DNA of 64,000 nt from Astrocystis sublimbata (Eukaryota > Ascomycota > Sordariomycetes > Xylariales > Xylariaceae), in NCBI GenBank assembly GCA_022453515.1, contig JAJNNY010000089.1:1-64000 (forward strand). The letters run 5' to 3'. Below the pieces are notes generated by a model that ran no database searches, had not been told where the DNA came from, and saw only the letters and a list, made by a program, of their open reading frames with translations. The first letter of the stretch is position 1; every line of letters begins with the position of its first letter. Shown here piece after piece: positions 10,212-21,660 of the stretch. Position numbers and translations under genes: made by a program.

Positions 10212-10615
10212 ATTGGCCTCGCTGCTTGTTCTGGCTCGGGTGCTTGCGGAACTAGCGCCGACCCTCGGATAGATCCGAGGCTGGCACTAAGCTCGATGCG
10301 TGGGGTTGCTTGACTAGGCTGGCTGCATGGGAGCTCCGAGTAGCGTGGTGGCGGCTCGGGAATTGTTGATGGAGTTAGGCTGTGTGTCACGACGGGATGG
10401 TCATTGTGGCTCTGGGGTAGTGGCTGGTCGAGTGGAAGCCGGTGGTGATGATGGTGATGGAAATGCACCTCGATTACGTCCCCCTGGAGGCGGCATCGAC
10501 GGCAGACTCCCTTGGCGGCGGGACGCTCAGGACCGCAGGGGTACCGTCGATGAAAGCGTCTCGAGCGAGTGCTGCCACACTTGATGCATCTGTGTCGGTA
10601 TTTGCGTAAGAACAT
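10130..10615 (-). CDS. CxxC...CxxC small protein with PPPRY motif (5' end unresolved)
   Basis: Open frame of 161 aa. Residues about 10-42 contain CIKCGSTRSRRFHRR and, 20 residues on, CRRCR, a zinc-knuckle-like pair of CxxC motifs with a strongly basic centre. A run of six histidines follows, then a proline-rich section with PEPPPRYSELP, a possible WW-domain ligand. The frame is open upstream of the first ATG, and the region 10640-10910 holds hydrophobic minus-strand frames, so a 5' exon with a membrane segment may exist; no donor/acceptor pair gave a clean phase. Divergent from the patatin gene. Family not recognised. Confidence 0.4.
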   Translation of the reverse strand: MFLRKYRHRCIKCGSTRSRRFHRRYPCGPERPAAKGVCRRCRLQGDVIEVHFHHHHHHRLPLDQPLPQSHNDHPVVTHSLTPSTIPEPPPRYSELPCSQPSQATPRIELSASLGSIRGSALVPQAPEPEQAARPIVRSKRLRCLISRISSQLHLSHVGKSV

Positions 10616-10912
10616 GATACTCGTGCAGTAAGGTAAGCGGGCCTAGATTGTATACATCGACGAACGTTACCTTCCTCGCTAGCGATAGAGATAAGACTAT
10701 TTAAGATGTGTAGGCGGGACAGTTTCATACCTCTCGTGTTGTGCGGCCAGTTCCAGCCAGCTACCAAAATAGCACAGAGGCCAACTACACGCGCGCACGG
10801 GAGACTGAGTACTTGAAGAAGGGCAGGCAGGGTAAAGAGTTGTGCTTTGGGTTTTTGACTCCTCGTTGTATTTCTTTTCATAGATTGATTGTTCTCTGCA
10901 AGCCTTTCCGTC

Positions 10913-13904
10913 ATGGCTACTACTTGCTCTCACTGGGTTTGGACCACGGCGCACGAGGTGCCCTGTATCGCAAGGTCGAACCGGCTGGACCAGTTGACCT
11001 CGGTGCTCCCGCAGGACGCGCCGGCACCGAGCCTCGTCTTGATGATAGGCTGCCGCCAGCGCCCGACTACCTACGGCAGACCGCAACAGCGGCGGGGAGG
11101 CGTGTGCCTCGACTTATATAATAAAGACGAGGCTTCTCTCCTGCTCGGGACGGCGACGTTGCAAGAGCGCCTTGTGACCAAGGGTCCGTGCTGCCGCACG
11201 CTCGAAGAGAGCTACCCCTCGTCGTGTGCATCGCCGGCCGAGGCCGACGCCGTCGTGTATTCTCAGCTGCTCTATCCCTTCGTCGACGTGTTCTGTTTTT
11301 ATCTGTATGGTCCGGCGGACCTGCAAGTCATCGCACAGCAGCTGATCGTGTGGGCCCGTACTGGACCACCCCTGCCGCGTCCTGGTTATACCCCGCAAAT
11401 TCTGATCGTCTTGGCGGGCTGCCGCTGGAAACGGCACGACGTAGAGACGGCTGCCGAGACCTTTCACAACCTGGTCGGCGACGCCACGGCTGGGGCACCA
11501 GACCCTCACCTCACTGATGTGTCTTTCTTACAGCTGCGCCGCGCGCGTCGTTTCAAGGCGATCCTCCCAATCTTGATCCTCCATGCGCGGGCCGTCCGCC
11601 ACAATCGCCAACGGGCCCGGAACTTGTTCTCGGTGCGGCACTGCAATGCGTTATTCAACCGCGCGTTCCACGGGGTGGGCAGCTCTTCCCGTGTCCCTTT
11701 CGACTGTCTCCGGGCCGCAAGGCAGGACCTGCCTGTCAGCCCCGACATGTCTTCGCATTTGATCAATTTCGCGATGCTGGTCAAGTCGGCCGAAAGACTT
11801 CGTGATTTCGCTGCGCCGGTCGTAGCATCGAGTATCCTCCTCGATCAATACCCTCCTGGGATGCATCGTAGGTGCCCGCAAGCCGCCACCGCCCCTATCT
11901 ACGCTAACCGTCCCTAGTCTTCTCGCCTGCCGAGATATACCATAAACTCTACCGCGGCATCTGTGAACAAGTCGGAGAGGCCATCGGGGAGAAGCATGGC
12001 GGGGCCGGCCTCGCCACGGCGGGCTCATTCTCCGCGCGTGTGCTGGCGCACCTGGAAATCCTCTTTGCGCAGCTCGTCGAGGGCGCACTCGCGTCGTCCG
12101 TACACAAGACTGTCCTCGCGGGCTATGCGGTCGAATGGCATGCCCTCCGGAGCAGCCGGTCCTGCTTGACCTGCCTCGCATCTATGCCGCAGCATTTCCT
12201 CTCGTGTGGGCATTCCCTCTGCGAGAATTGCGTGCGAGTGTTTGCTCAGCCCGAGGGCCACGATCCCTTTCTCTTTCGCCTCCACTGCTGTGTGCTGTGC
12301 CAGGCGCCGGTTGACCTGGTCGTGCGGATTCGACCTCCAACGGCGGGTCACGCCATCCTCTGCATCGACGGCGGCGGCGTCCGTGGTGTCATTCCGGCCA
12401 CCGTGCTCGAGCTGATCGAGGACTGCCTGGACCTCCCGATCCCCGTGCAAGAACACTTCAGCCTAGCATATGGTGTGAGCGGTGGTGCGTTCCCTGTCGC
12501 GTATCTGTGAGTAGGGACTGACTCGGTATATAGGGGGCCTGGTGGTGTTGGGCCTGTACGATCGGGGCTGGTCGGCGGCGACTTGCGCGCTCCAGTTGCA
12601 GTCGTTCGCAGCGGAAGCATTTCGTAATCCCGGCCCCGAGCTTCTGAAGTCGTCTGCCGTCCTGAAAGTGATTCGGTTGTTGTTGTTCGGACGTCTTTAT
12701 GCAGCGCGAGGGATCGAGACAGCCCTGAAAAGGGTCTTCGCAGACAAGAAGATGGCCAGCCCGTCGTACGCTACCACGATCGGCACAAAGCTGGGCATTC
12801 TGACTGCTAGCGTGCAAAAACCCCTGACTACCCTCTTCACAAACTATAATGGGGTTGGAGAGGCGCGAGCTGGCTATCTCGTGCCGCGGGATAGCGACAC
12901 CGTCAAGACGTGGGAAGTGTAGGTGTCGATACGTATCCCTCGTAAAACCGCGAAAACGCTAACGGTGCGCAGGGCACGCAGCACATCTGCGGCACCGATG
13001 TGGGTGTTTCTCAACGCACGTGACGGCTTGTAGCTGATAAGCATCTAGGTATTTCTCCCCCAAGCATATACCAGAGCTTGGGACGTTTCAGGACGGCGGC
13101 GTGCTTCGGAACAACCCTACCATGGTAGGCCTTTCCGAGTTCTCGGCGCTCACCAAAGACACGCGGCCGGACCTGATCATCAATCTCGGAACGGGCTCGG
13201 ACCCCGGCCCTTTGAACGAGAAGCTGGCCGGCCTCTGGGACGACAGCTGGCTGGCCCGGCTCGCGCGGGCATATGAGTCTCTCATGCAGGGCCGGTGCAC
13301 GTGGAATGACGCTGCGTGCCTCGTGAAAAGAGAATCGAGACACATCGGCCACTACCGACTCGACATTGCGCTCCAGGGCGAGATCCGCCTTGATGACGTC
13401 TCGTCGATGCCCTCACTACGGTCCTTGGTACTCCAGGATACGATGTTGAGGGACACGATTGCGGAGATCGCTCAAAGACTCTTCGCTGCTCTGTTTTACT
13501 TTGAGCTCACGGCTCTCCCGACGCTCGTGGGCTCTCGGTACCGCATCCAGGGACAGATGTTATGTACGAGGAAAGCAGGGGATGCGGCGTTGCCACGCAT
13601 TTGCCAGCGGCTGCTCGGCTCCACACTGCTCGTCGACAAGACCGCGGTGTCCTTCCAATTGACATATGACAGGTACGGCAATGCCGTCCTACCGCTCGTT
13701 TTCTTTACAGGCCAATCCTTCAGCTTGGAGCTGAAAGGAGACGACCCAAGTTTAGCTTGTCCTTTGAGCGGCTCTCCCTACGATCGTTCCACACTTATAC
13801 CACGGAGCGGACTTGCGGCATCGTTTGGAACCCGCTGTCACGGCAAGCGAAAAGCGGATGGCGACTTGCCTGGACGGCCGTGTCAACAGAGAAGACTAGT
13901 CTAA
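10913..13904 (+). CDS. RING-finger patatin-like phospholipase
   Basis: Predicted lipid acyl hydrolase of the patatin/iPLA2 type with an N-terminal regulatory half and a RING finger. Five exons fit one frame: 10913-11867, 11918-12484, 12534-12918, 12973-12999 and 13049-13904, with 49-54-nt introns (donors GTAGGT, GTGCGT, GTAGGT, GTGGGT; CTAAC branch sites in two). Together they make 2790 nt, 929 aa. A RING-like CxxC...CGHSLCENC...CxxC lies at about 401-446. The patatin glycine loop is DGGGVRG (about 469); the nucleophile elbow GVSGGGL is created exactly by the 12484/12534 junction (Ser about 505); the catalytic Asp is in FQDGGVLRNNP (about 660). All catalytic elements are present. The first 400 residues are a conserved-looking region without a recognised domain. 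Related patatin domains serve as effector domains of some fungal NLRs; this gene has no NACHT or NB-ARC part. ATG 10913 is the first in frame. Confidence 0.88.
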
Positions 13905-14696
13905 ACCTGAGAGGGCTAAGCTATCAATCATCTTGGGTTTGACGGGCAACTAGATACCCTTTCACAGTTCTAGATATTAATTTGTTATACTATTTTGTTA
14001 ATTGGTCCCGGGGCCTACATGATTTCATTATGCAAATAAGACATGTTCAGTCGAACTTTGATCGTGCATGATCACGACACTGCCTTTTGTGACACACAGC
14101 TGGCATCACTAGCGTTCTCGGGCGTGTGCTAGGGCGGTGTCAAATGACTTTGGCGTAGGACAGGCGTTGCTGTAGAGAAACACTGCTCAGTTGAATGCTT
14201 CCAGGCAGGGTGTGCTGAGATATTCTCCACCTCAGTCGATATGAATTGAACCAACGAGAACGCAACTCGGCAGGTTGTCCCCCATTGATTGGACTAGAAG
14301 ACGTCTGGGTGTGGAGTGGTTGCAGGTATTATGTTATTAATGTGTGATCGGCAAGCCGCAGTGCAATAGTCTCGGATTGGTTCGTCAGGGACAAGCTCAG
14401 TTCGATTTGACTAAACCAGTCAAATCAGTTTTGATCGAGCCGCATTCTTTATGCGCGCCCAAACACCCTTAACTTGGAGACAACCTCGTTTTTTGGTCTA
14501 TAAATGTGTTCATCTCTGTCTCGTCGTAAAAAGAGATGATCGTCATCTATCCTACCTATTCATACGGACACAAACAAACTCAACCCCACGTATGTACGAT
14601 ATACATCGAAATTCTACATAAAGATCTTCTGTACTCACAATTGCAGTGGGAACGTTTGTCGACCTTTCCATCTCAAGGTCCCCTCCACTGGCCATC
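13905..14696. other. Intergenic region, possible promoter at right end
   Basis: No coding frame. A TATAAA-like sequence lies at about 14498, and a GTATGT...TTGCAG pair (14590-14646) looks like a leader intron for the ORF at 14697, although the short upstream ATG frame does not join in phase. Confidence 0.35.
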
Positions 14697-14924
14697 ATGA
14701 ACTCGGTCAAAGACGGTGGCGGCCCGGTATCGTCGGGTCCGAACTCAAGTAGCAACCTGAAACTTCTATCATTCGTGGGTGGACAATTCAATGATGACTC
14801 TATTTCGAGCAATGGTCCCTTAGATATTCCCGACGACGAAGATCTCGATCTTGAGCAGGATGCAGCCATGTTTCTGGCATTAATCGCAAAGACTTCTACG
14901 ACTATCATTTGGGATACCAGATAA
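14697..14924 (+). CDS. Small acidic protein, hypothetical
   Basis: Short ORF of 75 aa from the first internal ATG after a likely leader intron. It is Gly/Ser-rich at the start and strongly acidic in the middle (DIPDDEDLDLEQD), ending with a hydrophobic stretch. No family recognised. It ends 170 bp from the convergent AAA ATPase stop. The ORF could be accidental; the intron-like signal just before it and the promoter-like TATA upstream are the only support. Confidence 0.3.
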   Translation: MNSVKDGGGPVSSGPNSSSNLKLLSFVGGQFNDDSISSNGPLDIPDDEDLDLEQDAAMFLALIAKTSTTIIWDTR

Positions 14925-15093
14925 AGATCGGGTACGATACCCGGTATGCACGACTAGGACATGAGGATTGCCTGGTCGTAGGTTGGCACCGCACTGTGTA
15001 TCGATTCATACAGCATGATAGATGGTTCAGAATTGGCTATTACTGCGACGAGCAGGATACCCGTCGTGATGTAATAGTAAAGAGGAAACATGT

Positions 15094-16522
15094 CTACTCG
15101 AGCTCTTTTTGTATACAACCACGAGACTGCCTTTGTGACTCGTCCCATGCACCAAACGCCTGTAGTGCCTTATCCGGCAAGCCCTTTTGCTCCACCAGAA
15201 AGCTGATGATCTGGGCAGCAGTGTACGTGCCTGCAGGCACCTGCTCTCCAAATTGGATTGCTTTAGCGGCCAATTGCGGATGCATGTCCTCTTTCGGCTG
15301 TGCATCGAGGCCGAATATGAGGAGGAACAGCTCTTGTGCCATGTCCTTGTCAACCTCTCCTAACCGCACTTCCCGGTCGATGCGCCCTTTCCGAACGAGC
15401 GCGCCGTCAAGTTCGTCTCTGTTATTCGTTGTTATAAAAAGTACGCGGCCCTCTTGAGTGGACGCTCCGTCGATGACATTTAGGAGAGCGCTCATAGACA
15501 CAAACAATCCTGCCGTATCCTCAGACTTGACCTTCGTGTGCCAGTCATCAATGTCTTCGATCAAGACCATGCATTTCTCGGGGAGGCTCCGGAAGAGGGC
15601 AAACAGCCGTTCGTTGTTGAGACCGAGTAGGTCCACCACATACAGATCAAGATGCGCTTCACTTGCGAGGGCTTGGGGAAGACTTGACTTCTCGGTGCCC
15701 GGCGGTCCATGGAGGAGATAGCCTTTGCGTACCGGTTGGCCCCGTTTCTGCAGCCACTCGCGATGCTCGGGAGAAAGGTATTCCCGAATCTCCCCAAGAA
15801 GCAGATCCCGCACACCGTCGCGTAGTACCACAGTAGACAACGCTCGAGGTTTCAAGTTGGAGGTTCTTTCCCATCCACCCTTGGTGTGGTGAAAGACAGA
15901 GCATTTGTCGTGCGAAAGCTCGTATTGGCGGCGGCATTCCTCGAGAAGTTGGTGGATATGTAAGATGGAGCCGAAACATTGAAGAATGAGAGTATTCGGA
16001 TCTTCGTTCCCTTTTGAGCGTCCGACGCGTTTGAACAAGAAAATGGAACCTCTCCACCGGAAAGGGATCGCTGCATCATAAGGAGAAAACGAGATTGGTG
16101 TCTGGTAGTCCTTGCTTTCTAACTCGGGAGGGTTGATCAGGAAGAAGCCAGTGCGAGCTGCGGGATCGCAGGTGGCGAGCACGGAACGAGCCCTGAGGAC
16201 CCAAGACTGCTGCCGTAGGAACCACCATATAACAATGTCGAAGCTGGGGTCAGATTGCGGGATCGTGCAAGTGGTCGCTAACGCATGTAAGTAGGAAAAA
16301 GCAAGCTGAGTGAAGCTAGGTTAAGTACGCACGTTGTGGCCTGTAGGCCTCGATCCAGGCACTCAGGAAAAGAATGTAAGGCTTTCCCGAGTAAAGCAGG
16401 AAGAAGCCTAGGATGACGGTTAGGAATTTCCGAGCCTGGAAGTTCTTGACGAGAATCGCAAGAATTGGCCGAGCAAGGCCTGGAAGGACAAAGTTCAGTA
16501 GATGGGACTCGAGTGATTCCAT
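15094..16522 (-). CDS. BCS1-type AAA ATPase with altered Walker A
   Basis: BCS1-family AAA proteins are membrane-anchored ATPases; the mitochondrial founder translocates folded Rieske protein, while fungal expansions have unknown roles. Exons 16333-16522 and 15094-16277 join in frame over a 55-nt intron (GTGCGT...TTAG) to give 457 aa. An N-terminal hydrophobic segment (FLTVILGFFLLYSG, residues about 30-45) fits the single BCS1 membrane helix, followed by the BCS1-specific domain. The AAA part has Walker A GPPGTEKSS at about 254-262, Walker B with LIEDID at about 300, the sensor-1 ITTNNRDELD and the arginine-finger region KGRIDREV. The residue before the Walker A lysine is Glu where the family has Gly, which one G-to-A change explains; nucleotide binding may be impaired. 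The fold is otherwise intact. Confidence 0.87.
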
Positions 16523-17432
16523 GGCGCGCTTCGACTTTTCTAGGTAAAAGTAGTGTATATGAAGGAAGAATGAACCAGGCAACGCGTGGGTTAAGTTCGT
16601 TCTAATCAATTCTGTCGTGACTCTGTCTTTGTACACGGCTTTCGAACTGTGCAATAGGCCGTTTCAATGTATGGCAGCTGAACAGGGGCGCTGGGAAGTA
16701 AAAGGTGAATGCAGAGAGAAAGATTAGACCATGCAGACGGGACGAGATATATGGCTATCACTGGCATGGGGGGGGTACAGTCAACGAACGCCTCACTCCT
16801 GCAACCGACCAACCTGCAGCCAACGCAAATGACACGGCGGCCAGCTATTGGGCCAGATGTCCCAGATCAGACAGGCATATCTCGGCATGTGGGCCCGGTA
16901 GCTTCATAACGTCCTCGTCGAGGAAAGGCCGGTGGCCTTGCCTTGGGTAGACCTGTCAGATAGGGGGGAGTATGAGCTTATGTTGGTATCGACCACGTAC
17001 TCGCCACAATCCAGAGACAGCCATGTCGCATACCGATTGTATACCGTGGAGAACATGGCCTGGGCCAGCAAGAGGCATGTCGCTAGGAGAGTACCGCTGC
17101 TCATCTTCTGACCACCCGAAAAGTTATATAGCCATTCGCACTGTCGACCACCGGCGCCCTCGAGGAGGACCCAAGATGGCGGCCCCTCTCGGTCGCTTCT
17201 AATCAGACTCGTGACGATCGCTACAGGGCGGCAAGCTGTCCTTTTGGAATCCGCTGCCTCGTTATTTGTTGTACACTTTGGGGGCCGTAGATATTCAAAA
17301 CAGAACGCTCATTCACAGCTTTCGCTGCCAGTCTTGACACGAATCACTAGCTGATATTTGTCACGGATTATTCTAATCGCACACAAAAGCAATCTATATA
17401 CAACTGAGGATTCATCACGCTTGCTGCTGTCG
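16523..17432. other. Intergenic region, no gene seen
   Basis: Between the 5' end of the AAA gene and the 3' end of the EST1-like gene. Short ORFs on both strands look accidental. No RNA gene recognised. Confidence 0.35.
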
Positions 17433-19376
17433 CTAAGCCCCAATGTCCATGACGTCTTCGTCTTTTACTGTAGTAGCTGTGGGCGTGTGACACTCTTCCG
17501 CTGGTTTATCTGAGGTGTCTTCGATCTCTCTCTCAAACTCGGGGGTCACCCCAAACTGGTTCGCTCCCTCCTTGTAGACCAGCCCACTGCCGGCCTGCGC
17601 TGTCCGATAAGCAAGCCAGAGAATTCTTTCTTTCCGGATGTCTGTCATGGACGGCATCTCGAAGAACTTTTCGTCGTCATCGATCTTCTCATTGGAGAAC
17701 CAGTCTACAGGGTAATGATCAACCCACAAGAGACCCCTGAGAGCGAAGTCTTCCGGCAGGGGACGGGGAGGATCATTGCTCTCTCTGGGGAATTCGGTGC
17801 TCTTGATACGTTTGTAGTCTTGGTACGACACGAGGAGTGAGTTGAGGATGAGAGAAAGCAGCTTCCAGGGGAATCGCTTCTCGAGATGCGCCATTGCACC
17901 AGGGAAACGCGCAATATAGGAGATAAAAACAATGACAACATGAACATAGGGTAGAACATTTGGATCGCCGAGTCGACGGAACACGAGTTCGTGAGTACCC
18001 ATGATGAAACGAAGAGAATTCTCAGAGTTAGGGGTGAGAGTGTTAGTTTGGGCTGAGTGATCAGGTGTTTCATCACTGGTCTGAATCGACTTCATGATGA
18101 CGTTGTCTTCCTTCCCATAAGACAGAAGTGCACAACACTTGGCAATGCCAATGTAGTAGCCGGACTCCATCCACCGCCGTGTTGTACGTCCAATATGCTC
18201 GTTCAGCAAACTTAGAAACTCCTCAGCAGCGGGTTGAAAGTTGTCCTGGTTCTTCTGACTGAACAAGATCCCATGCGCCTTGACGAATGCAACGTCTACT
18301 GGCACGAGTCGAGCATGCTGATAGCCACTGACATTGAGGATGGGATCAAACAGCGTCATGATGGACTCTCGGGTAGAGCCAAAGGGAATCGGCACGCATA
18401 GACTCTTCGTGTAATAGAACAGCTGCTGCAAGGCATTCGGACGAGCGAGAATAGCGAGATGATGGTAGAGTCTGCCGGTCGTCGGCGCCTTATCAGACGC
18501 TCGTGAGTACCAATGTCTTGATACGGAAGTCCACACCTCTCTGTCTCGGATGTCCTCGTCCTCGATTGCCATCCTATAGCGCCCTAAGTCGCCGAGACAC
18601 TCGATCCAGGTGTCCTCGAACGCTGGCACTGTCTCATACAGCAGAGCCATCATGGAATATGCCAGGTATATGAACGTGAGCATATGTTCCAATGAGGCAG
18701 GCAGACGGTGCCGAAGCAGCTCAAGGAAGCTGTGGATGCCGTGTCGCCACATCCGAGCAGGCATGGCATATTTTGAAGCGAGCCGTTTCAGAGCTGGCCT
18801 GGCCGATGGGTGTTGCGATGCCAGAAAGAAATCATGATGCTCATGCAACAGCGTTCGATGCAATGCTATTAGGGCTTGCCACTGTTCGTTGTTCAATTTG
18901 GTGTTGGTTTGGGATGATTGGGCGTTGTCAACTTCAATGCATTTCGACTCGACCATGACAAGACCTGCGTGGATCCCCTTGACCTCGGCGACCAACTGTT
19001 CCACACTGATAGGTCTTGTCTCTGGTTGTCTAATGAGCCTCAAGCTATTAATATCTTCGTCAGGGGGTGGCGATTTTGCTCTTCTTTGCTGCGCTTGAGG
19101 TTTGGAAGGCTTCTTTCCATGTTGGGGACCGCGCGTCAAGAAATCTGGATCTTCGCCAGCAATATTCTGCGACGGCCTGGCCCGAGATCTTCTGACTGGA
19201 CTGTTTGACCTGGCCCGATTGTGACTTGTCACGGTGACAGGCGATCTTCTTTTATGTGAAACTGGAGTTCCATCTTCGGAAGACTTTACGTTGGCTATAA
19301 TAGAGGAAGGCTTCTGAGAAGACTGTTCTTGGAGAACCGAGGGTATTCTTTTGGAGAAGTGGTTAGGTGGAAGCAC
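17433..19376 (-). CDS. EST1/SMG7-type DNA/RNA-binding-domain protein
   Basis: Open frame of 647 aa; the true start is upstream or in another exon because the frame has no early ATG. The N-terminal 110 residues are Ser/Pro/Lys-rich and probably disordered. Residues about 150-480 match the EST1/SMG5/SMG7 layout: a 14-3-3-like helical part, the signature CLGDLGRYRMAIED, then HWYSRASDKAPTTGRLYHHL and the next helix QQLFYYTKSLCVPIPF. The C-terminal region is helical and ends acidic. Proteins of this class act in telomerase recruitment or nonsense-mediated decay; fungal genomes also carry several divergent relatives of unknown role, and this is probably one of those. A GTAAGTTGG donor near 19411 suggests a short first exon, but the phase could not be made to work. 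Confidence 0.72.
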   Translation of the reverse strand: MLPPNHFSKRIPSVLQEQSSQKPSSIIANVKSSEDGTPVSHKRRSPVTVTSHNRARSNSPVRRSRARPSQNIAGEDPDFLTRGPQHGKKPSKPQAQQRRAKSPPPDEDINSLRLIRQPETRPISVEQLVAEVKGIHAGLVMVESKCIEVDNAQSSQTNTKLNNEQWQALIALHRTLLHEHHDFFLASQHPSARPALKRLASKYAMPARMWRHGIHSFLELLRHRLPASLEHMLTFIYLAYSMMALLYETVPAFEDTWIECLGDLGRYRMAIEDEDIRDREVWTSVSRHWYSRASDKAPTTGRLYHHLAILARPNALQQLFYYTKSLCVPIPFGSTRESIMTLFDPILNVSGYQHARLVPVDVAFVKAHGILFSQKNQDNFQPAAEEFLSLLNEHIGRTTRRWMESGYYIGIAKCCALLSYGKEDNVIMKSIQTSDETPDHSAQTNTLTPNSENSLRFIMGTHELVFRRLGDPNVLPYVHVVIVFISYIARFPGAMAHLEKRFPWKLLSLILNSLLVSYQDYKRIKSTEFPRESNDPPRPLPEDFALRGLLWVDHYPVDWFSNEKIDDDEKFFEMPSMTDIRKERILWLAYRTAQAGSGLVYKEGANQFGVTPEFEREIEDTSDKPAEECHTPTATTVKDEDVMDIGA

Positions 19377-20409
19377 AAGGAAAGATGTGAGGACATGCCA
19401 ACTTACTAGCCACTGCTGAGCTCTCGCATACTGCTATCTTTCCTTCTCGGTAGATAAGCTATTTGTGGCTCTTTGGAGTCGGGCATGTTGAACTATGAAA
19501 GTGTGTAAATGAAAAGGAGAGGAGACTGGACACTAGTATAGCCTCGGAATTCGGCAGCTTGTCAGGGTAGACTTGATGGTGGCGAGGGTCTGTAGCAATA
19601 GGTGCGGCGACCTCGCACAGGCTATGTTGGTGAGCCTGTGCGTTTTTGAGCACGGCCTAATAAGAATGACACGAAGGGTGACAATGTGGCATAAGTATGA
19701 TCATCGAGAAGGAAAAAAATATGGCCTCAGATATCGCAGAAGCAATGCAATGCCAATATCGCAAGATCGATAGCTCGAGTACAGACAGAGACGAAAGAGA
19801 TAGGGGATCTCATGCCAGACGCATCTTTTCTATATCCATATACAAGGCGTCCTCGCCCGCGGCCACACGCGCTAGCATACAAGGCAACCACGGGAAGGTG
19901 CCCGAGGAGGAGATGATTGCATGGTGATAGGCCCTTGGTCGCAGCATATGCCCGCTGGCAAGGACAGCCCCGAGCCAGAAGCCCCATGTGTGACCGTGCC
20001 AGCTCATGGCTCCCCATGTACTCGTCCGCATGGCTGGCAACGAGGCAAACAAGCCTGCGTCCACCCCTAAGGGCGCGACCTGCTTCACAGGGGCGTTCCC
20101 AGACTCCCTGTCTCGATCTGCTGCTTCCACCCCTCGGCGATCATAGCGAGAATTACCAACAAATGCGACCTTCTCAAGGGCTGTCCAACATGGGAAGGGC
20201 CCGAAAACACTGGTTCTTTTATGTTCTCTAGGCCCTGGTGTTTCTACTATCCGTCTTGGGAGGTGGCTCACGCCTACAGTAGTACATCACAGGTCAACGT
20301 AGACGTTTCACGTTGCGAGCAGTGACGAGTATGCAGCTATATTATGGTTGCGCACATATACAAGGAGATGCCCAGTCTCGGTTAGCATTAGTTCAACCAG
20401 AGATTGTCA
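19377..20409. other. Intergenic region, no credible gene
   Basis: Contains the probable upstream exon and promoter of the EST1-like gene near 19380-19450. A 153-aa minus-strand frame (19810-20271) exists but has no recognisable domain and is probably accidental. Confidence 0.3.
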
Positions 20410-20719
20410 TTATTTTGGGATCTCTCCCGTCAGGTTCGAAGACCCTAGCGCCTTCCTCTCTATACAATAAATCTTAATACCAACAGTGAGCATGTAGCAA
20501 ACCATTATTGCTACAAACATAGTTAGGTGAGCACTGGGCAGGTCCCACCAACCGAACCAAGAAACAAGAAATAGACCGCCTACAACGGCGAGTAGCACAT
20601 CCTTGCCATATTCTTTCAGGTCAGAGTTCCATACGCGTGACAACTCTACGCAGTGTCAGGGGTTGTTCACGGAACTAATCAAACGAGCACGTACCAGCCC
20701 GAGGTTTGGGGTCTCCCAT
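20410..20719 (-). CDS. Two-exon membrane microprotein
   Basis: A tiny first exon (20695-20719, 25 nt) carries the ATG and MGDPKPRA; a 49-nt intron (20646-20694; GTACGT...GTAG) leads in phase to the second exon 20410-20645, giving 86 aa. The sequence begins polar, then has two hydrophobic helices: residues about 27-42 (LLAVVGGLFLVSWFGWW) and about 49-67 (LTMFVAIMVCYMLTVGI), with a charged tail. The short first exon is visible only after splicing. No family is recognised; size and topology suggest a small accessory subunit or stress-type membrane peptide, but this is inference. Confidence 0.6.
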
Positions 20720-21660
20720 GATAGCAATGTTGGAGGTAGCGGGATGGATAGATGGATATGGATTGCCTGGCCCGACCTGACTTGACTTGAATGCCGCCCG
20801 ACGCAGGAGGAATGAGACGGCTGCCTGGTACGAAGAAACGAGGCGAGGTGCAACAGCGTGTCGAGTGATAGACAAAGGAGAAGAATTTGACGAACATCAG
20901 GTCTGGGCGGGAGGGCTATTTATACAAAGGGGCGTGAAAACGAACACGAATGAGAGGCTGGTACCTAGAACGCCCGCATGTGTCTTACGTAGGCCTGGAT
21001 TGGACGGAGTCGGGGGCTACATGGTGCATATTTCGATCCGACAGCAGCTCAAACACCCTTCACGCGGACATCTCTCGAAATTCGTCCAGGCCCTGGACGT
21101 ACTCTGACTACACATGTGGCGATCATCATGAGGACCCCTTCGCAACCGGAAAGCTAGAGTTCGCGACAGGTGCTGGGCTTCCATCCTCTTTCTGTCTCGG
21201 CCCTTTCTGATCGGGATCCCCGAGAGCCAGATCACTCACACGCCCAACATGAAAACCAACGCAATCGGGCATGCTCGGCTGGCAATGAACGCCCTCGTCG
21301 AGAGTGCTGATACTTCCTATGGGATAGATAGTTCTTGTCGATTGACTCTATTGGTAAGAATTGTCTTGAAACTCTTGTGGCTGCCGGAATACACGATATA
21401 AATGGACATGGGCACACATCACCTCTTATAAAGGGTATGAGTGAGATAGATAGGTACACCGTCAGCAGCGATAAGAACGATAGTTTCTGCCTGTAGAGAC
21501 GTAAGATGTATTCAAGTGTATCATCTCTCGGGTTATTTATAAATGCAATCCTTCCTGACAGACAACGTGCACGCGATGGCGTTACCTCGCGCAGTACTCC
21601 CATCAAGAACCTCAGACCCAAGACAAAAGAGTGTAGCAGAGAAAATATTCGTCTCGATAG
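20720..21660. other. Intergenic region, no gene seen
   Basis: Short accidental frames only. The right-hand end next to 20720 should contain the microprotein promoter. Confidence 0.3.

Noticed and set aside
11651..12181. 176-codon Arg-rich minus-strand ORF
   Set aside because: Antisense shadow of patatin exons 1-2 in GC-rich DNA.
14909..15457. 182-codon plus-strand ORF
   Set aside because: Antisense to the AAA ATPase, which has clear motifs on the minus strand.
19810..20271. 153-codon minus-strand ORF
   Set aside because: No domain, no intron signals, composition not protein-like; left as intergenic.
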